A stretch of DNA of 62,000 nt. Origin: Phoronis australis. Its lineage: Eukaryota > Phoronida > Phoronidae. Positions 11,150 through 22,895 of this stretch are shown piece by piece. The position numbers were made by a program, and so were the translations under genes. How positions within the stretch are numbered: position 1 is the stretch's first letter; the number at the start of each line of letters is the position of its first letter. Location of the stretch: contig NMRA01000298.1 of assembly GCA_002633005.1 (NCBI GenBank), forward strand, positions 109,887 through 171,886, given 5' to 3'. The notes below the pieces were generated by a model. The model saw only the letters and a program-made list of their open reading frames with translations, did not search any database and had not been told where the DNA came from.

Positions 11150-14100
11150 GTGCTTGTCAATGAGAGCACCAGCCATCCAGCGGCAAGGTGGGGGTCAGCC
11201 AATTTTCACCAAATTTAACATATATGTACTCATATGGGATCTATAAACAGTGGTAAAGTATTTCCCAAAAATATCACGTTCTACCAAAGTTACAGGCTTA
11301 AACGGATTTTACGGCTTCGAAGCCATGTTTCACGCTGTAAAAACTCTCCAATTTTGACTGTTTGTATTTTTCCTTGAATGATATCTATTGAAATATTACT
11401 CACTTGGCATTGTTAAGTGGTGCCTGCAGATTGTTACACAGATGTCTTGAATAAAAGATTCCGATTTACCACCCTCGTTTAGTTGTTTTACTACACTATC
11501 CCCCCGTTATGCCATTTTGAGGTTATGTTCAATTCACTGCTGCAGTCTGCCAAATATGCCCCGACTGCTATGGGAATGAGACTTGGCCAAATTGTTGACA
11601 ACACATCTTACTTTCATTGAATTCAATAAATACTTTGGCAGCCAGTTTATAAGATATACATCTTGGCATATCAAATGTAATAAATTGAGAAATTTTCAAA
11701 TATCTCAGACCGTTGCGAGAGCACGTAAAATTAGATTGTCCTTAATGTTTTGGGACATTTTGCAACGAGGTTGTTCGTCCTGAAAATTTTGAATACTTAA
11801 CTACTTACCATCTAGGACTATAGTACTCCTAGATGACATACAGACCTCCATTTTTTAAAAAGCCGCTTATGTCCTCCCCAGTCCAGATGGTTAGGCATGA
11901 ACTCGACAAATGTAGCTTATTCTACATGGGTATTTCTTCACACCTATTCGAATTAGATTTTGTGTTGATTAAATGTTTATGCAATGCATTGTAATATAAA
12001 ATGAATGACAAGAATATTTTAAACATCTATGTTGAAAATATTCCTTGTGAAAAGATTATACACCAACCAAACACTTGTATACTACAATATATGCTTTTAT
12101 AATGCAATGGAAAGATAACTGCACGGTCAAAAGTGCAGATGTTATGACTCTAATAAAAATTGTTTGTACATATTTGACCACTCCAATTGCTACAGGACAG
12201 AGTCAACCACACAAAATCCATACAGTCAAGGAATTACATTTAAGGTGATGTAGTCTCACAGCAAAAAGAGATTTCGCAATAACGCTGACAACACTGTAAA
12301 AATCTACTTCTTTACAAACATGAGGTACATGTATCTGTAGGTACCACATCAATGTTCGTATCAAAAATAACCACTACAAAATGAGAAATTGGCTTGTCGG
12401 TTCCAATGCAGCAGCAATTTTGCAATGAAATAGTCATTAAAAGATACGTTTGCAACATCTCATGCATTGCAATTGCCATGCGATTACAAGGAGTCACCAG
12501 AGCTATTGTGCCAACAGTTTTAGATACTGCAACAGAAATCATTTGAAATGGACATACATGTAAACGTGCGTACTATAACATCAAACAACTTTTGATTTAG
12601 ACAAGTTACTATCATGATATAGGTATTATTTCCTGGTCACTTTTGAGCAATTTCAGAATTTCGAAAAAACTGGCAATATGCATTTGCTAGAGACCAAGAT
12701 CTATCAGATGGCTTGTCTAACAGTGTGTGGTTTTATGCACACATGGTCTCGAGGAATAGCAAACTGTGCATTCGCTGCAATTCTAGAAATCTCTTCCCAT
12801 CTGCATAAGGAACCAATTGAGAAATATTTAGAGGTAAATGGTCTAAATCAAAACTTTACCTCCTGGATGGACTGTGGATTTACAACCCAGGCTGAAAGAT
12901 AAGTGAGCAAAACCTGCAACAGGGGCTCAAGTGTCAGTAATAAGTACTCATTTACAAACAAACATCTATAGTGGTAAATAAAATGCGGAAACATAAATTC
13001 AGATCAATTTAATAATTTCAAGGAAACAAACAACACATTTGTCAGAAATCACGAAACAAACGTCTAAATTTGTTGTCCGCACACTAAGAAATCCTATCAG
13101 AACAAAAAATCCAGTCGCTAAAAAAAGAATAATGTACCAATCACCATGTGGCTGCACCAATACAATCCACTGTTCCAGGATCATGATCGGTGGCTGGCCA
13201 AAAATTCAATACAAGTAAATTCACACAGCAGTTCGGGTGCAAACAAAGCTTGCAACAACACATCAGCCTACTTTCCTACACAGCTGTGCTGACATAATGA
13301 AACCACCACTAGATTTAGCAGATCCGCCAGAGTATTTACAGGTCCAGCCACTGTACTGTTTCCTCTCTTTGAATTTTTACAATGCTACATCCTTGACAAT
13401 CTTAAAGCACAGATTGTCTCTTTCCAATGCATACTCCATTTCCTCTGTCATATGTCCTACATCCAACTGGCACAGTTTCCCCACAGTTTCTGAGGGTGGC
13501 CTATCTCAAGAAATTACTTTGGACCTGTTGTGATACATGTATAAGCCAGTAATCTTTGGCAAATACTTTTCCCCAGACTCGTTCCTCACATCTTCTGGGA
13601 GTAGACTTTTCGGCCTCTCTCTAGCCTCCTCACTTAGTTGTCCAGAAGGACACCTTCTTGCTGGTTTTTGAACTCAGCCTTTACTAATAATCGGCAGATT
13701 TCCAACTTCGGCAGAAGTCACTTCTTCAGCATATGCCTTTCCTGATTCCTAAAATTGCATTAATAAAATAATTAAACATATTAAATTTAATGTGGCCATT
13801 GCGGCTTTGAAAATATAAATACCTAGCTCAAGTGAAGTCATCACAAATAAGTCGTACAGAATTGATTATAAAACTTTAATAAATGAATTTCTACGTTTCT
13901 ACCTACCTGTCAGTAGTACAAAGGTATAAAACCCTAAAACTCAGAAATACACCGCATTTTGACAATCATATGAGGTAAACAGTAATTTTGAACTCTACTG
14001 CAAAATCAGCATGCATGACACAACACCGGCATCCTTTGCGTGGTTAACGGATCAATTGAAATTTTATGATAACCAGCTATTTTCTTTGTCAATGTTTGCA

Positions 14101-15467
14101 TGTACATACACTGCATATACTTCAATACTTTTGAAATAAGATATAATTAAGCAATAAGGCCCACTTTATAACCAATCACGGTGCTTCAATAAAATATTTT
14201 TGCATGAATGATGTGTTTCTTAAAATATTCTTAATGGTCTGACTCTTGAAATTGGCGATTCCTACACTGTACCTGTGCTCGCATGAAGCAGGACGTTGAA
14301 CCTTGACTTTACGTCTTTGGTCATTTTTCAGACCTCTGTCGGATTCCCATTCTTGTGTGCAGTAGATGTACTCAGTGTCTTTAACAACGCCAAATAAATA
14401 TTTCAAGGTTTGTAACTATGATTCCAGGAAGTGAATGTACAACGGTAGATAATCTACCTCCTGCTGCACACCTGCCTCCGAGGCAAACTACTTCTCAGGA
14501 CACGTTCCACCTCCTTCACATCCCTTCACTTTTAAGGTTCTCAAATGCCTCGCTGTATTCCTTGTGCATTTCCCAAGAGTCTTCAAAGTTGTTTCTCTCT
14601 TGGCAATTTGTAAAAACACCACATTTGATGCGGCTGGCAGTGCCAGATAAATAAATAAATTCGCAAACACGCACTTCAGTCCAGCCATCATTCAACTAAC
14701 GCAAATTGCATGCTTTGGTTTGGTATTCAATGAGTGTGATGGACAAATCTATTATAAATTTATATATGAATGGAAACTTTTTGTATTGGTTATAATTAAT
14801 TTAAAACATTTGAGCAATCCAATTATTTTAATTGTTGTATTATTCCACGGCATTTTGATGCGTAGCAACGGCGAACAACTAGTGACTGGTTCAACACGAA
14901 AAATACACATATGTGCGATTTGAAAATAGTGACACTCAGATACCTATTACCAAGCATCCCTGAAGGACTGACAAAGATTTTTTCGTATTAGTTTCAAGGG
15001 CATGGGGTCTACGTGCCCATGTCATCATTTTCAATTATCTCGTGGGGGCATCTTCACTATAAGGGTATAACTTACTGCTGGTTTTTAACAAGTATAAAAA
15101 GTACCTCCACGGAAACAGTTCGGTGTTACCATGGTAAGCGATATTTTAGTGTCGATGTCGTTTTAACTTACATAAGTAATGCAGCTCGTGATATCAAAAT
15201 TATTGAGAAAAGATTCTGTTTGGAGCAGAAACTGCAGTAGACATTGTAGTCAAAGATGACTCATTCCGCATCAAGAAATTGCCTTATTTTGCCTTTCAAG
15301 AAGACTTCCTTAGTATATCCTAAACCAACAAACTCTGTGGTATCATACTTCACCCAATTTTTCTCATCCCTAATGTGATTGATTAGACTGAAAATGGTTC
15401 TGAATGGCTGACCCCCAACTTTGTGGCTTGTTGGCTGTACTGGATCCGTGGACTAATGCTTAACTAA
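11150..15467. other. 4.3-kb copy-1-specific segment between A1 and B1
   Basis: In copy 2 the flanks are joined at ATTTAATTCACC, so this segment was inserted in copy 1 or deleted from copy 2. Near the left end GGTGGGGGTCAGCCAATTTTC occurs, and near the right end an inverted, imperfect partner (GTTGGGGGTCAGCCATT). This hints at a decayed DNA transposon, though no clean target duplication is seen. The inside holds decayed minus-strand reading frames (see 13230-13752) and no recognisable transposase motif. Confidence 0.5.
13230..13752 (-). pseudogene. Decayed open frame of about 170 codons, unrecognised
   Basis: Reading the minus strand from GAATCAGGAAAGGC gives one continuous frame interrupted by only three stops (TGA, TGA, TAA) before a final TGA. 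It has charged, protein-like composition, for example LSEEARERPKSLLPEDVRNE and MTEEMEYALERDNLCFKIVK. Far more stops would be expected by chance in AT-rich DNA. It is probably a dead gene or transposon protein inside the copy-specific 4.3-kb segment. I cannot name a family. Confidence 0.35.
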
Positions 15468-15627
15468 AATTCACCTGCACTGACGTCGACGTCATAGCGG
15501 ATCTCCTCGACAATGATCCTGTTTCTCTGTTTCCAGCCTGTGTAACCATTCATGAGTCCATCGTACCTGGCGATATGTATCTCAATAGATCTCCGTCCTG
15601 CTCTGATGTTATTGCACAGACCATCAA
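15464..15627 (-). CDS. Gene B1, terminal exon: CTHRC1-type C-terminal domain
   Basis: Minus-strand last exon: acceptor CTTTTTACTCAG, two split-codon bases, 53 codons, then TAG. The translation starts DGLCNNIRAG and contains GYTGWKQRNRIIVEEIRYD, matching GLCEGIGAG and STGWNSVSRIIIEE of CTHRC1. The duplicate at 54701-54894 has DGLCNNIGAG and GYTGWNQRN, closer to the family. Several B1-specific changes (R for G, K for N) therefore look like relaxed constraint. The two copies also end differently: B1 stops after SAGEF, while B2 reads on for ten more residues, because the flanking DNA differs. Confidence 0.85.
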
Positions 15628-16606
15628 CTGAGTAAAAAGAGGCTCCGTTGTACTAAAGTTTACACGTACCTTACTCGGTATCACGTGCAACAAATTCCCA
15701 TGCTATAACTATACAACATCGCCATCAAAGGCAACCAGTTACTAATTTCAAATAATTAAAATGTCTAACGGGTCAGCTTTAAAAAAAGTTTTAGCTTCTT
15801 CTGTGGAAGGAAAACAATGATCTGTCCGCTCTACACACACACACTCGCCAAATGTGTCCTGGCTGATTTTACAGGTCGCGAAACATGCACTGAGGACTCC
15901 AAACAACCTGAGGTTGACAAACGTTCAATATTCAATAAAACGGAACTTTTGGACCATGTTGGAATTGTATTACACTTTCCTTTACGAACACTGGTTGAGA
16001 GTACGTAGTTTCCGACTGAAAACGGTTAACTTCAATGATTGATGTCATTTGTTGAAATGCCCTTTTTAGATAAAGTAATTTCATTATCAAGTTTCTTCTT
16101 TTCATTCACTTTTCCAAGAACCGAGCATTTGCTATAAGGGTAATTAATGTTCAAAAAGTAGAAATCGGATAAAATTTTTAATTTCAGGCGTTTTATCGAT
16201 ATGTGTTTGATTGGGCCAAATGGCCCCGCGTTTTAGTAAACATGAGCGAAATTGAATAATTGCCCATCCCGGTTAAAAAAATTCTAATATCAATATGCTT
16301 CGTTTATTAGAACTTTTAATACTTTTGCACAAAGAATCTACTGAAAGCACCAACATTCAATAGCTTCTCAAGACATGAGGGATTTACAAAAAACACTTCC
16401 TAAAGATATTTAATCAACAGATGTAGAAAGCCTGTAATCCTAAAAGTTTCCTTGAATCCTTATGTGACATATCTGAGCTATAATGTTCTAGACCCATATC
16501 TTTGGCCTTTTATAACTGTTACTCGGAGCTGAAACCGTGTCCTATTGCAAGTAAATAAACCTGCTTTGCAGTAACAGCTTTTGCAACATTCAACGATTGT
16601 ACTTAC

Positions 16607-16785
16607 TTCCGCCGTTGGCGTCATAGGTGTGGTCAACAACATTCGAGTCCATGTGAGCGTAAATACCGTCTATGGCACCAGGGTTTGAACAGGCGTGGCA
16701 TTGCGCCTTGTGGGTAAATGTAGATGTTGGCCAGGAACAGAACTCGTACGGCCGTGTCTGTTGCTCTTTTGTAGTAATAGAACGT
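16607..16785 (-). pseudogene. Gene B1, penultimate exon, frame apparently broken
   Basis: Minus-strand segment bounded by a TTATTAATTTCAG acceptor and a GTAAGT donor. Read in phase 0 it gives TAVRVLFLANI and then CHRRYLRSHGLEC. These align with SALRVLFSGSL and CCQRWYFTFNGAEC of the CTHRC1 core, but a TGA follows two codons later. The segment is 179 bases, against 226 and 199 for the equivalent exons of genes A and C, and its length is out of phase with the terminal exon. Another frame is open throughout and phase-compatible but lacks the family motif. Either B1 is a pseudogene or it has a frameshifted, shortened exon. Confidence 0.65.
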
Positions 16786-16987
16786 CTGAAATTAATAAGT
16801 TACTTGCGTTCTTGAAGGAAAGTGCCCCTCGATTTATTTATTTTTGTTAAGGTCTTGATCTCTCTATAACCAGATCACCTCGTGAACAGACAATCTCATA
16901 GCGCCGAAAGCTATCGCGTTAACCTGTGAGGAAGGTGAGTACATGACGCAGCTACGTCAGTGGTTCTTCAGCTGAGTGTGTGCCGCT

Positions 16988-17191
16988 ATGATGGGGTGCA
17001 TTGTTCCTGCTTGTGCGAAGCAAGACGCTGTGGGTATAGCGGGTATATTGTTTTTTCGATTTCTTCAAAATCCCGAAGTGCTTCGAAAGTGGTTCCCGGC
17101 AGTAAAGAATGAAAATCACACCGTTAACACAAATCACGAAGCCGTCAATTATCTCCGTGTCTGTGGTCATTATTGTTCCGTTTCAAAATGA
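16988..17191 (+). pseudogene. THAP zinc-finger fragment
   Basis: A plus-strand frame starts ATGATGGGGTGC and encodes GCIVPACAKQD, FFRFLQNPEVLRKWF and RVCGHYC. This is the layout of a THAP domain: an N-terminal C-x(2-4)-C, an F-rich strand with the invariant W, and a late C-H pair. Here the last pair is Cys-Gly-His, one residue short of the usual C-x2-H. It stops after about 68 codons with no transposase or other domain following, so it is probably a fossil of a THAP-containing DNA transposon. Confidence 0.5.
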
Positions 17192-17199
17192 GTTATTCT

Positions 17200-18880
17200 C
17201 ACAATAACCTAATGGTTATACAAAACTGACAGAAAGGTCTGTCTCAGTAGTGTTCGCGAGTGCAAATATTTTGAGACTAATATCAACAATAGAAAGATAT
17301 CATACTGAGTCATTGGCTTCAGATCCAATAAAACTAATTGTCCACCGTGTGAGCGCATGCTAATTCAGTGTTGCTTCCCTGGTCTAGTGTTTGTTTGACT
17401 GTAAGTTTAGTTTTCGACTTTCGCGGCCGACTAACCCGGCTGTTTGATGTTCGTGGTCCCCAGTTCAGGCCGTTACGGGACTGATCGGGTTTCGAACTCT
17501 TAGGTTATAGCGAGCTTCTTGTGTTTAGAACTAAAAAAATCGCACGTCTAAAATTACAACACAGTCTATGCCCTACTGTGTGTATTTGACGGCAGAATAA
17601 CTCAAATTCATCATCAATCAGCCCTTGGTAAGTTGGCCTGACAAACTTTGTGGGCTATGGTTCTTTAGAAATTTCTACCAGCTCGTAATAGCGAATTAAC
17701 AACGCATTTGCTTAAGAAATCAATGTATTTGTACGGTTCTTACATCGAATATTGATGATTTACTGGTGTAAAACAATGAATTCAAACGATGCACTGACAC
17801 CAGTAAACGTCTTGCGAACTTCTGAGCAGACTGTGTTACAACAAGTGACGTCGTAGGTTAATTTCAGCAACTCCGTCCTCCGCCTGGTGTCAGGTAAAGG
17901 AATTGAATTTGTTGTTATCGAGTGGAACTACTAGATCGAAATCGATACAAAAATGTTTTTGGTGGCATTTACATTTAAAAAAGCAGTTTAAAGTGTTTTA
18001 GTATTGACAAAGATGCCCCATCAACGATTTCTACTGAAGGAAATGAGCCATACATTGTATACATGTGAAAGGTTTGTGTAAAATAATGGATCGTGATACA
18101 CGTAGATCCGATAGTATTTTGTTTCTAAGTCAGCAGTCGTTTATATTACACAGTTTCACAAGAATTTTCAATCACCTGACTTCACAAATATAACTTGACT
18201 GCTTGTTTGTTAATCTTTTACCGTGGTGACTTTAGAGAATATTTCAGAAGAATTGACCTCTGTGTGTAGGATGATGTGTTTCACTCATAAAAAGACTTTT
18301 CTTCCTCTGAGATAACCTTTTTGAACAGTCACTTTCTTTTGGATCACAAAATGGTAGTAGCATTGTCTTTTTTGTTATAAGAGAACGTGTCCATTGGTTT
18401 GAGTAGTGCTTGTTGCTTTCGGAAAAACACGCTGGATCAATACGCTCGATTGTAGTAAACAAGCATTGGTCATGGGCGTTATTTGGGGATTACGTAGAAT
18501 ATTGAAATATACCCGTGTACTAAAACAATTTCAAAGTAGCAGATTTTCAGCCCAGTTGGGAAATCTTGACCACGATGGAAAATATATATCCGGCTCTGTG
18601 TTGAATCTTATAGAATGTTAAATTTAAGGTTAGGGTCATGTTGGACCTTATCGACAAGTCCGTGTATTGAACCCAATATCAGCAAAACTATAGTCTTTAA
18701 CTCAATGGAAGTGTACATTTTTAAAGGTAAGAAGGTTTTGACTTTTAATCAATCTGTCGTTAGTTGGGTTACTGGGCTGTGTCTTTTTATTAAAATCGAG
18801 CGCAAATGAATGGTACATTCATAGCAGAACAAGGTCTGATGCGAAATCTGAAAAACTCTGAAGCTTTCTTAACATACTTT
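17200..18880. other. No gene recognised
   Basis: Only short chance frames are seen. If the FN2 exon at 24.8 kb and the exons at 15.5-16.8 kb belong to one gene, this lies in its intron, and the missing antepenultimate exon of B1 should be somewhere between 16.8 and 24.8 kb. I could not find it. Confidence 0.4.
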
Positions 18881-18889
18881 CAGTTTCAC

Positions 18890-19402
18890 GAAATGCAATT
18901 TTCAATCTTTTCACAAAGGTAGGGAAGGCCGGGAGTACTCCGTGGCCGTGTAACATGCGTTGCTCGGGTGGTGTCTGCACTGCCATGTAGTGCAATTTCC
19001 CTTGTAGTTAAGGTAAAGCTGCGTCTGGTAGGTGGGTGCGGTATGGCGTCAGTGGAGGGGACTGACATATACCGCGACCACATCTCCGGCTCTATGGTCG
19101 CCCAGGGCATGGCTGCGTTGCGAGCTTTGTGGGAGCTGTACTGTACTGCCCATTGTGAGGTATTCAACCTGTCCCTAAGTTGATGTGCCCCAAGTCAGAC
19201 GTCTTGCCTGCAGTCTGGAGGGGGTGAGCTTCAACGAATATTGAGGCAAATCCGAGAAAGGCATCGGTCCATTTCCCATTGGTTGCGACTTATTTTTTCC
19301 CACATTCCCTGCCACTCCTCTACCAGGGTCACGGCCCCCACGCGGGGTGTGGCGGTGGACATGATTGTTCATCAATGAACAATCCTGCCCATGTGCACAT
19401 AC
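18890..19402. other. GC-rich, possibly retroelement-derived segment
   Basis: This stretch is clearly richer in GC than its surroundings. It carries a plus-strand frame of 71 codons (18968-19183, including AQGMAALRALWELYC) and a minus-strand frame of 93 codons over the same bases. It lies immediately upstream of the first LTR-like repeat. Internal coding sequence of an LTR element is the simplest reading, but no gag or pol motif is visible. Near its end is a hairpin (ATTGTTCAT-CA-ATGAACAAT). Confidence 0.3.
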
Positions 19403-20406
19403 TGAGCCACAACACCACGTTCCTTACACTATCCTTATTATCACTCCGGCTGGTCTACTCACTCAGCTTGTCCGGAACCTGCTTTGCAGATTGTTATAGC
19501 CCAGTTGGCTGTTTGATGTACCCACTTGGTACTTTATTATATGATATGTGCCCTTTTGCCAGTTGTACCCATTTGGTACTTGTTATTGAATTTGCCTTTT
19601 TTCTCGACCCAGTTGGTAGGCAATCGGCCAATACCCATTTCGTATTACGTAACCATTTGGTACTATGCTAACCTGCGTCACTTAGTATCCGATACTCATT
19701 TAAACATTGGGTATCGTAAGCGTGTGTGTTACGGATGATTTGCAGGTTATTGGGTTCATTATTTGTTATAAAAGTAAAGTCTTTTGTTTTGCTTAGCGTT
19801 AGTTTTCTGCCTCGCCGCTAGGCACTTTCCAGTCTATTGTTTCACTGATTTGCCATTTCACTCTGCCCGCATCATTTGAAGCGTTAAGTCTCTTACTGTT
19901 GTCTTGTACTAGTGATTTTTTTCTTTCGTTATCTGTATCATTTGTTTTGTTTTGTACGCACTTAGTACATTTTCATTTCTCTTAGTTTGTATATTTGTGT
20001 ACATGTAGATAGTATTGTATTTAATTTGCTAAATTCTTTTGTGTACTGTATAATTTGTTTCCATGGTCTGTTTTCTGCGTGTCTTTTGTTGGCCACGCCC
20101 CGTGTCAGCCATTTTGTTAATTGGGTGTTTTTTGTTATTTGCAGATAAGATTCGAACAAGTTTTGTATGGTATTCAGACATTTTTTCGCTGTGTTCATGG
20201 GCTACCTTTGGGCCACGGAACGGAAATAAAGATTACTATACCATAACATTTTTTCGTATTTTCACACGGCAACAGTGTGTGTTATCTCTTTTAATTAAGG
20301 AACCAGATGGGTTCCTTATGTGAATTATTCATTTGTAGAGCTGTGACCCTGAAATTCCCAATTCAACCTAAAATGCACATTATTGTTGTTGTTTTATTTG
20401 TCCCCA
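19403..20406 (+). repeat. LTR-like direct repeat R1, interrupted by a solo LTR
   Basis: Starts TGAGCC and ends TCCCCA. Once the nested 553 bases (solo LTR plus one target copy) are removed it is 451 bp, against 450 bp for R2 at 20878-21327, with high identity. Both contain three or more short palindromes of the form GTACCC-AYTTG-GTAC. R1 and R2 could be the two LTRs of a non-autonomous element with a 471-bp interior, or a duplicated solo LTR. The outer flanks show no target duplication. Confidence 0.6.
19727..20274. mobile_element. Solo LTR, 548 bp
   Basis: Begins TGTTACGG and ends CGGCAACA, giving a TG..CA boundary and short inverted termini (TGTTRC). It is flanked on both sides by GTGTG (19722-19726 and 20275-20279), a 5-bp target duplication. 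Repeat R2 supplies the empty site, where the sequence reads GTGTGTGTTATC without interruption. An AATAAA is present about 50 bases before the end. No internal retrotransposon sequence remains, so this is a recombined solo LTR. Confidence 0.8.
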
Positions 20407-20877
20407 AAAAAGAAATTTATGGCACTCTGACATAAATGCCATATTTGGGCAAATAACATTCTGCAGCCCTTCATCCTTCATAACCAACTCCTAGTTAGCT
20501 CGAACCAAATCCGATGATAGCTCTGTTTGTTCTTTCTCTCCAGCTTCCTGTTAGTCCAGCCTCGAGCAACAATACATTCTCTCTTGAGTTTTCACAATTA
20601 GACCATTTGATACCTCTTCCACCCTCCCTACACTGGGTTCCAAAAATATCAATTCAACCAATCTATATCTTTCCCACCCTCCCAACCTTTTGTCGAACAA
20701 AATCTGCTGTTGGTTATTATGTTATTGCAGCCACTGCTGGTATGTACTTCATTCAAGCCCGTAGCGTGTTACCTTCAAGCACGAAGAGACGTCCATGGCT
20801 AGCGATCAGACCTGTACTCGAGTGTCTATCACTGCAGCTTGCATCTTTCCACCCCGGTCGCAGCTCTCAGCATATAC

Positions 20878-21327
20878 TGAGCCAGAACACCACGTTCCTT
20901 CCAATATATTTTTATCACTCCGGCTGGTCTGCTCACTCAGCTTGTCCGGAACCTGCTTTGCAGGCTGTTATAGCCCAGTTGGCTGTTTGATGTACCCACT
21001 TGGTACTTTATTGTATGATATTTGCCCATTTGTCAGTTGTACCCATTTGGTACTTGTTATTGAATTTGGCGTTTTGCTCGACCCAGTTGATAGTCAATCA
21101 GCCAATACCCATTTGGTATTATGTACCCATGTGGTACTATGCTAACCTGTGCCACTTAGTACACGATGCTCAGTTGCACATTGGGTATCGGAAATGTGTG
21201 TGTTATCTCTTGTTATTAAGGAACCCATCTGGTTCCTTGTGTGAAATATTCATTTGTAGAGCTGTGATCCTGAAATCCCCAATAAAACCTAAAATATACA
21301 TAATTCTTGTTGTTTTATTTGTCCCCA
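20878..21327 (+). repeat. LTR-like direct repeat R2 (uninterrupted)
   Basis: The 450-bp partner of R1 in the same orientation, from TGAGCC to TCCCCA, with AATAAA about 40 bases before its end. It serves as the empty-site reference for the solo LTR in R1. The palindromes lie near 20992, 21039, 21104 and 21123. A long plus-strand frame crossing its left edge (20514-20990) shows no recognisable protein. Confidence 0.6.
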
Positions 21328-21339
21328 AGACCTGGGTCA

Positions 21340-22640
21340 TATCCGGGTCTGCAATCCTTTTAACCATGAAAACCGACCCGAAATAAGTATCAAGTATGTC
21401 TGGAAACTAATGCGCCAAAATGTTTTGTTTGTGGTGGGGACATGTTTCCACATACCCAAAGTTCAGTAAAAGATGAGCGATTTCCATAAAACCCGACAAT
21501 TGGCTCCGAAAATTATTGCATTGTTTGCGGAAAAATTTATCGAGAACGACTGCATACATTTTAGCTGCAATCGCTTAGAACAACATTTTTGATAGTACTG
21601 TAGAAAAGCTTTACTTGGCTAAGGTACAACTAAATTCATTAAAACAATTGGTTTTTAACTACTTTAGTGTTGGTAGTCTCCGTGTGGTGCTCTTACAGAC
21701 AAAACCAAAGACATTCACATATACCCGGGGGTCCTTCCATAGAGGGTCGAATAGCCCCAAGAAGGTTTAATTTTTCACACCAAGATCTCCAAGAAACGGT
21801 GACAGTTTTTGGATTTTTCTGAATAATGGTCGATGATTCCTCAAAAAGGGCACATGTTTTGCAAATCATCACTCAAACATGTACGCATTTGCACGTTACG
21901 TGTAATATGGGTAGAATATTTATACGTTTCTCCCTCTAAATTGGCGGGTCAACAAAAGTGACAGACACAGTTCTGTTTCTTCAAAACAATGGAATACCCC
22001 CAGGTTCAGATTGTGTAGTGTTGCTGAACGTCACCAGTTTGCTCGATATTAGGCATGTGTTACTCCCAGGTATCTACGTGTAAATATGCTGCCATTATGG
22101 TGTTTCAAAATCCTGAAATTATTAGTTTAGATACATATAGATTATTACATGGCGAAGTCGTTATCCCCCGTTATCTAGAGCCCCAGTGGATTTTGGAGAA
22201 TTATCCCCCGAGGGGCCGGAGGGCGTGACGTTTGAAGAAAAGCCGAGATACTTTTGTAAAATAATGTTTTCACTCAAAACCAATTGAAAAATAAAACAAA
22301 ATAGAAATAAAGTGAATCTATAAATTAAGGTTTAGCAACTGTTGTAGCTTACTACACATTTTATCACGCTAAGCTTCGAATATATCGTCTGCTAAAGTAC
22401 GTTACCACTAGTAACTGACTATAATGCTCAAGTCAAAGGATCCCGACCACACGACACCTGCATTCAAATTGGAGATCGGTGATTTACAAGTGAGAGAACA
22501 CGAGAGAAAAATTTCACTGAATCAAAATATCGTTTTTATGGAAATTATGCGTCTTATTTTTCATAGCGTATAATTGTCGGTGCAATGCACTTTGCTGAAC
22601 ATGCGAGTGTTTCCCGTGCTCATTTAAGTTATTATATTTT
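21340..22640. other. No gene recognised
   Basis: AT-rich DNA. A local motif, TTATCCCCCG, occurs twice near 22160-22210 next to a GC-rich GAGGGGCCGGAGGG stretch, of unknown meaning. No exon or element boundary was found. Confidence 0.4.
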
Positions 22641-22654
22641 CACGTTTGTTGACC

Positions 22655-22735
22655 TCAGCCACTGAGTGGTGTAGTAGTAAAGTCGCGACTAACAACTGTT
22701 GAGACCCGGGTTCGAATCCGGCCTCGATTTCCCGG
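22655..22735 (+). repeat. tRNA-derived SINE head (degenerate)
   Basis: GTGGTGTAGTAGTAAAGTC resembles a polymerase III A box, and GGTTCGAATCC at 22709-22719 is a perfect B box, spaced as in a tRNA gene. The T-arm pairs only partly and the acceptor stem does not close, so this is not a working tRNA. A tRNA-derived SINE is the likely origin. Confidence 0.5.
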
Positions 22736-22895
22736 CAAAATATTATCTCACTAGTGAGATAACTTTATGGGTTATTACACGGTTGTATCTGCCATTCGAG
22801 GCTAATGTTGTGGTATAAATAATATTTTTTTTACTCTGAAGAAGTAAAAACAGGGCAACCCGTACTCACAGAAATAGACAACTGAGACAGAATCA

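Noticed and set aside
20514-20990. 158-codon plus-strand frame
   Set aside because: It runs across the edge of repeat R2, has no domain and no counterpart at R1.
22655-22735. Functional tRNA gene
   Set aside because: The B box is perfect but the T-arm has mismatches and no acceptor stem forms; a SINE remnant is more likely.
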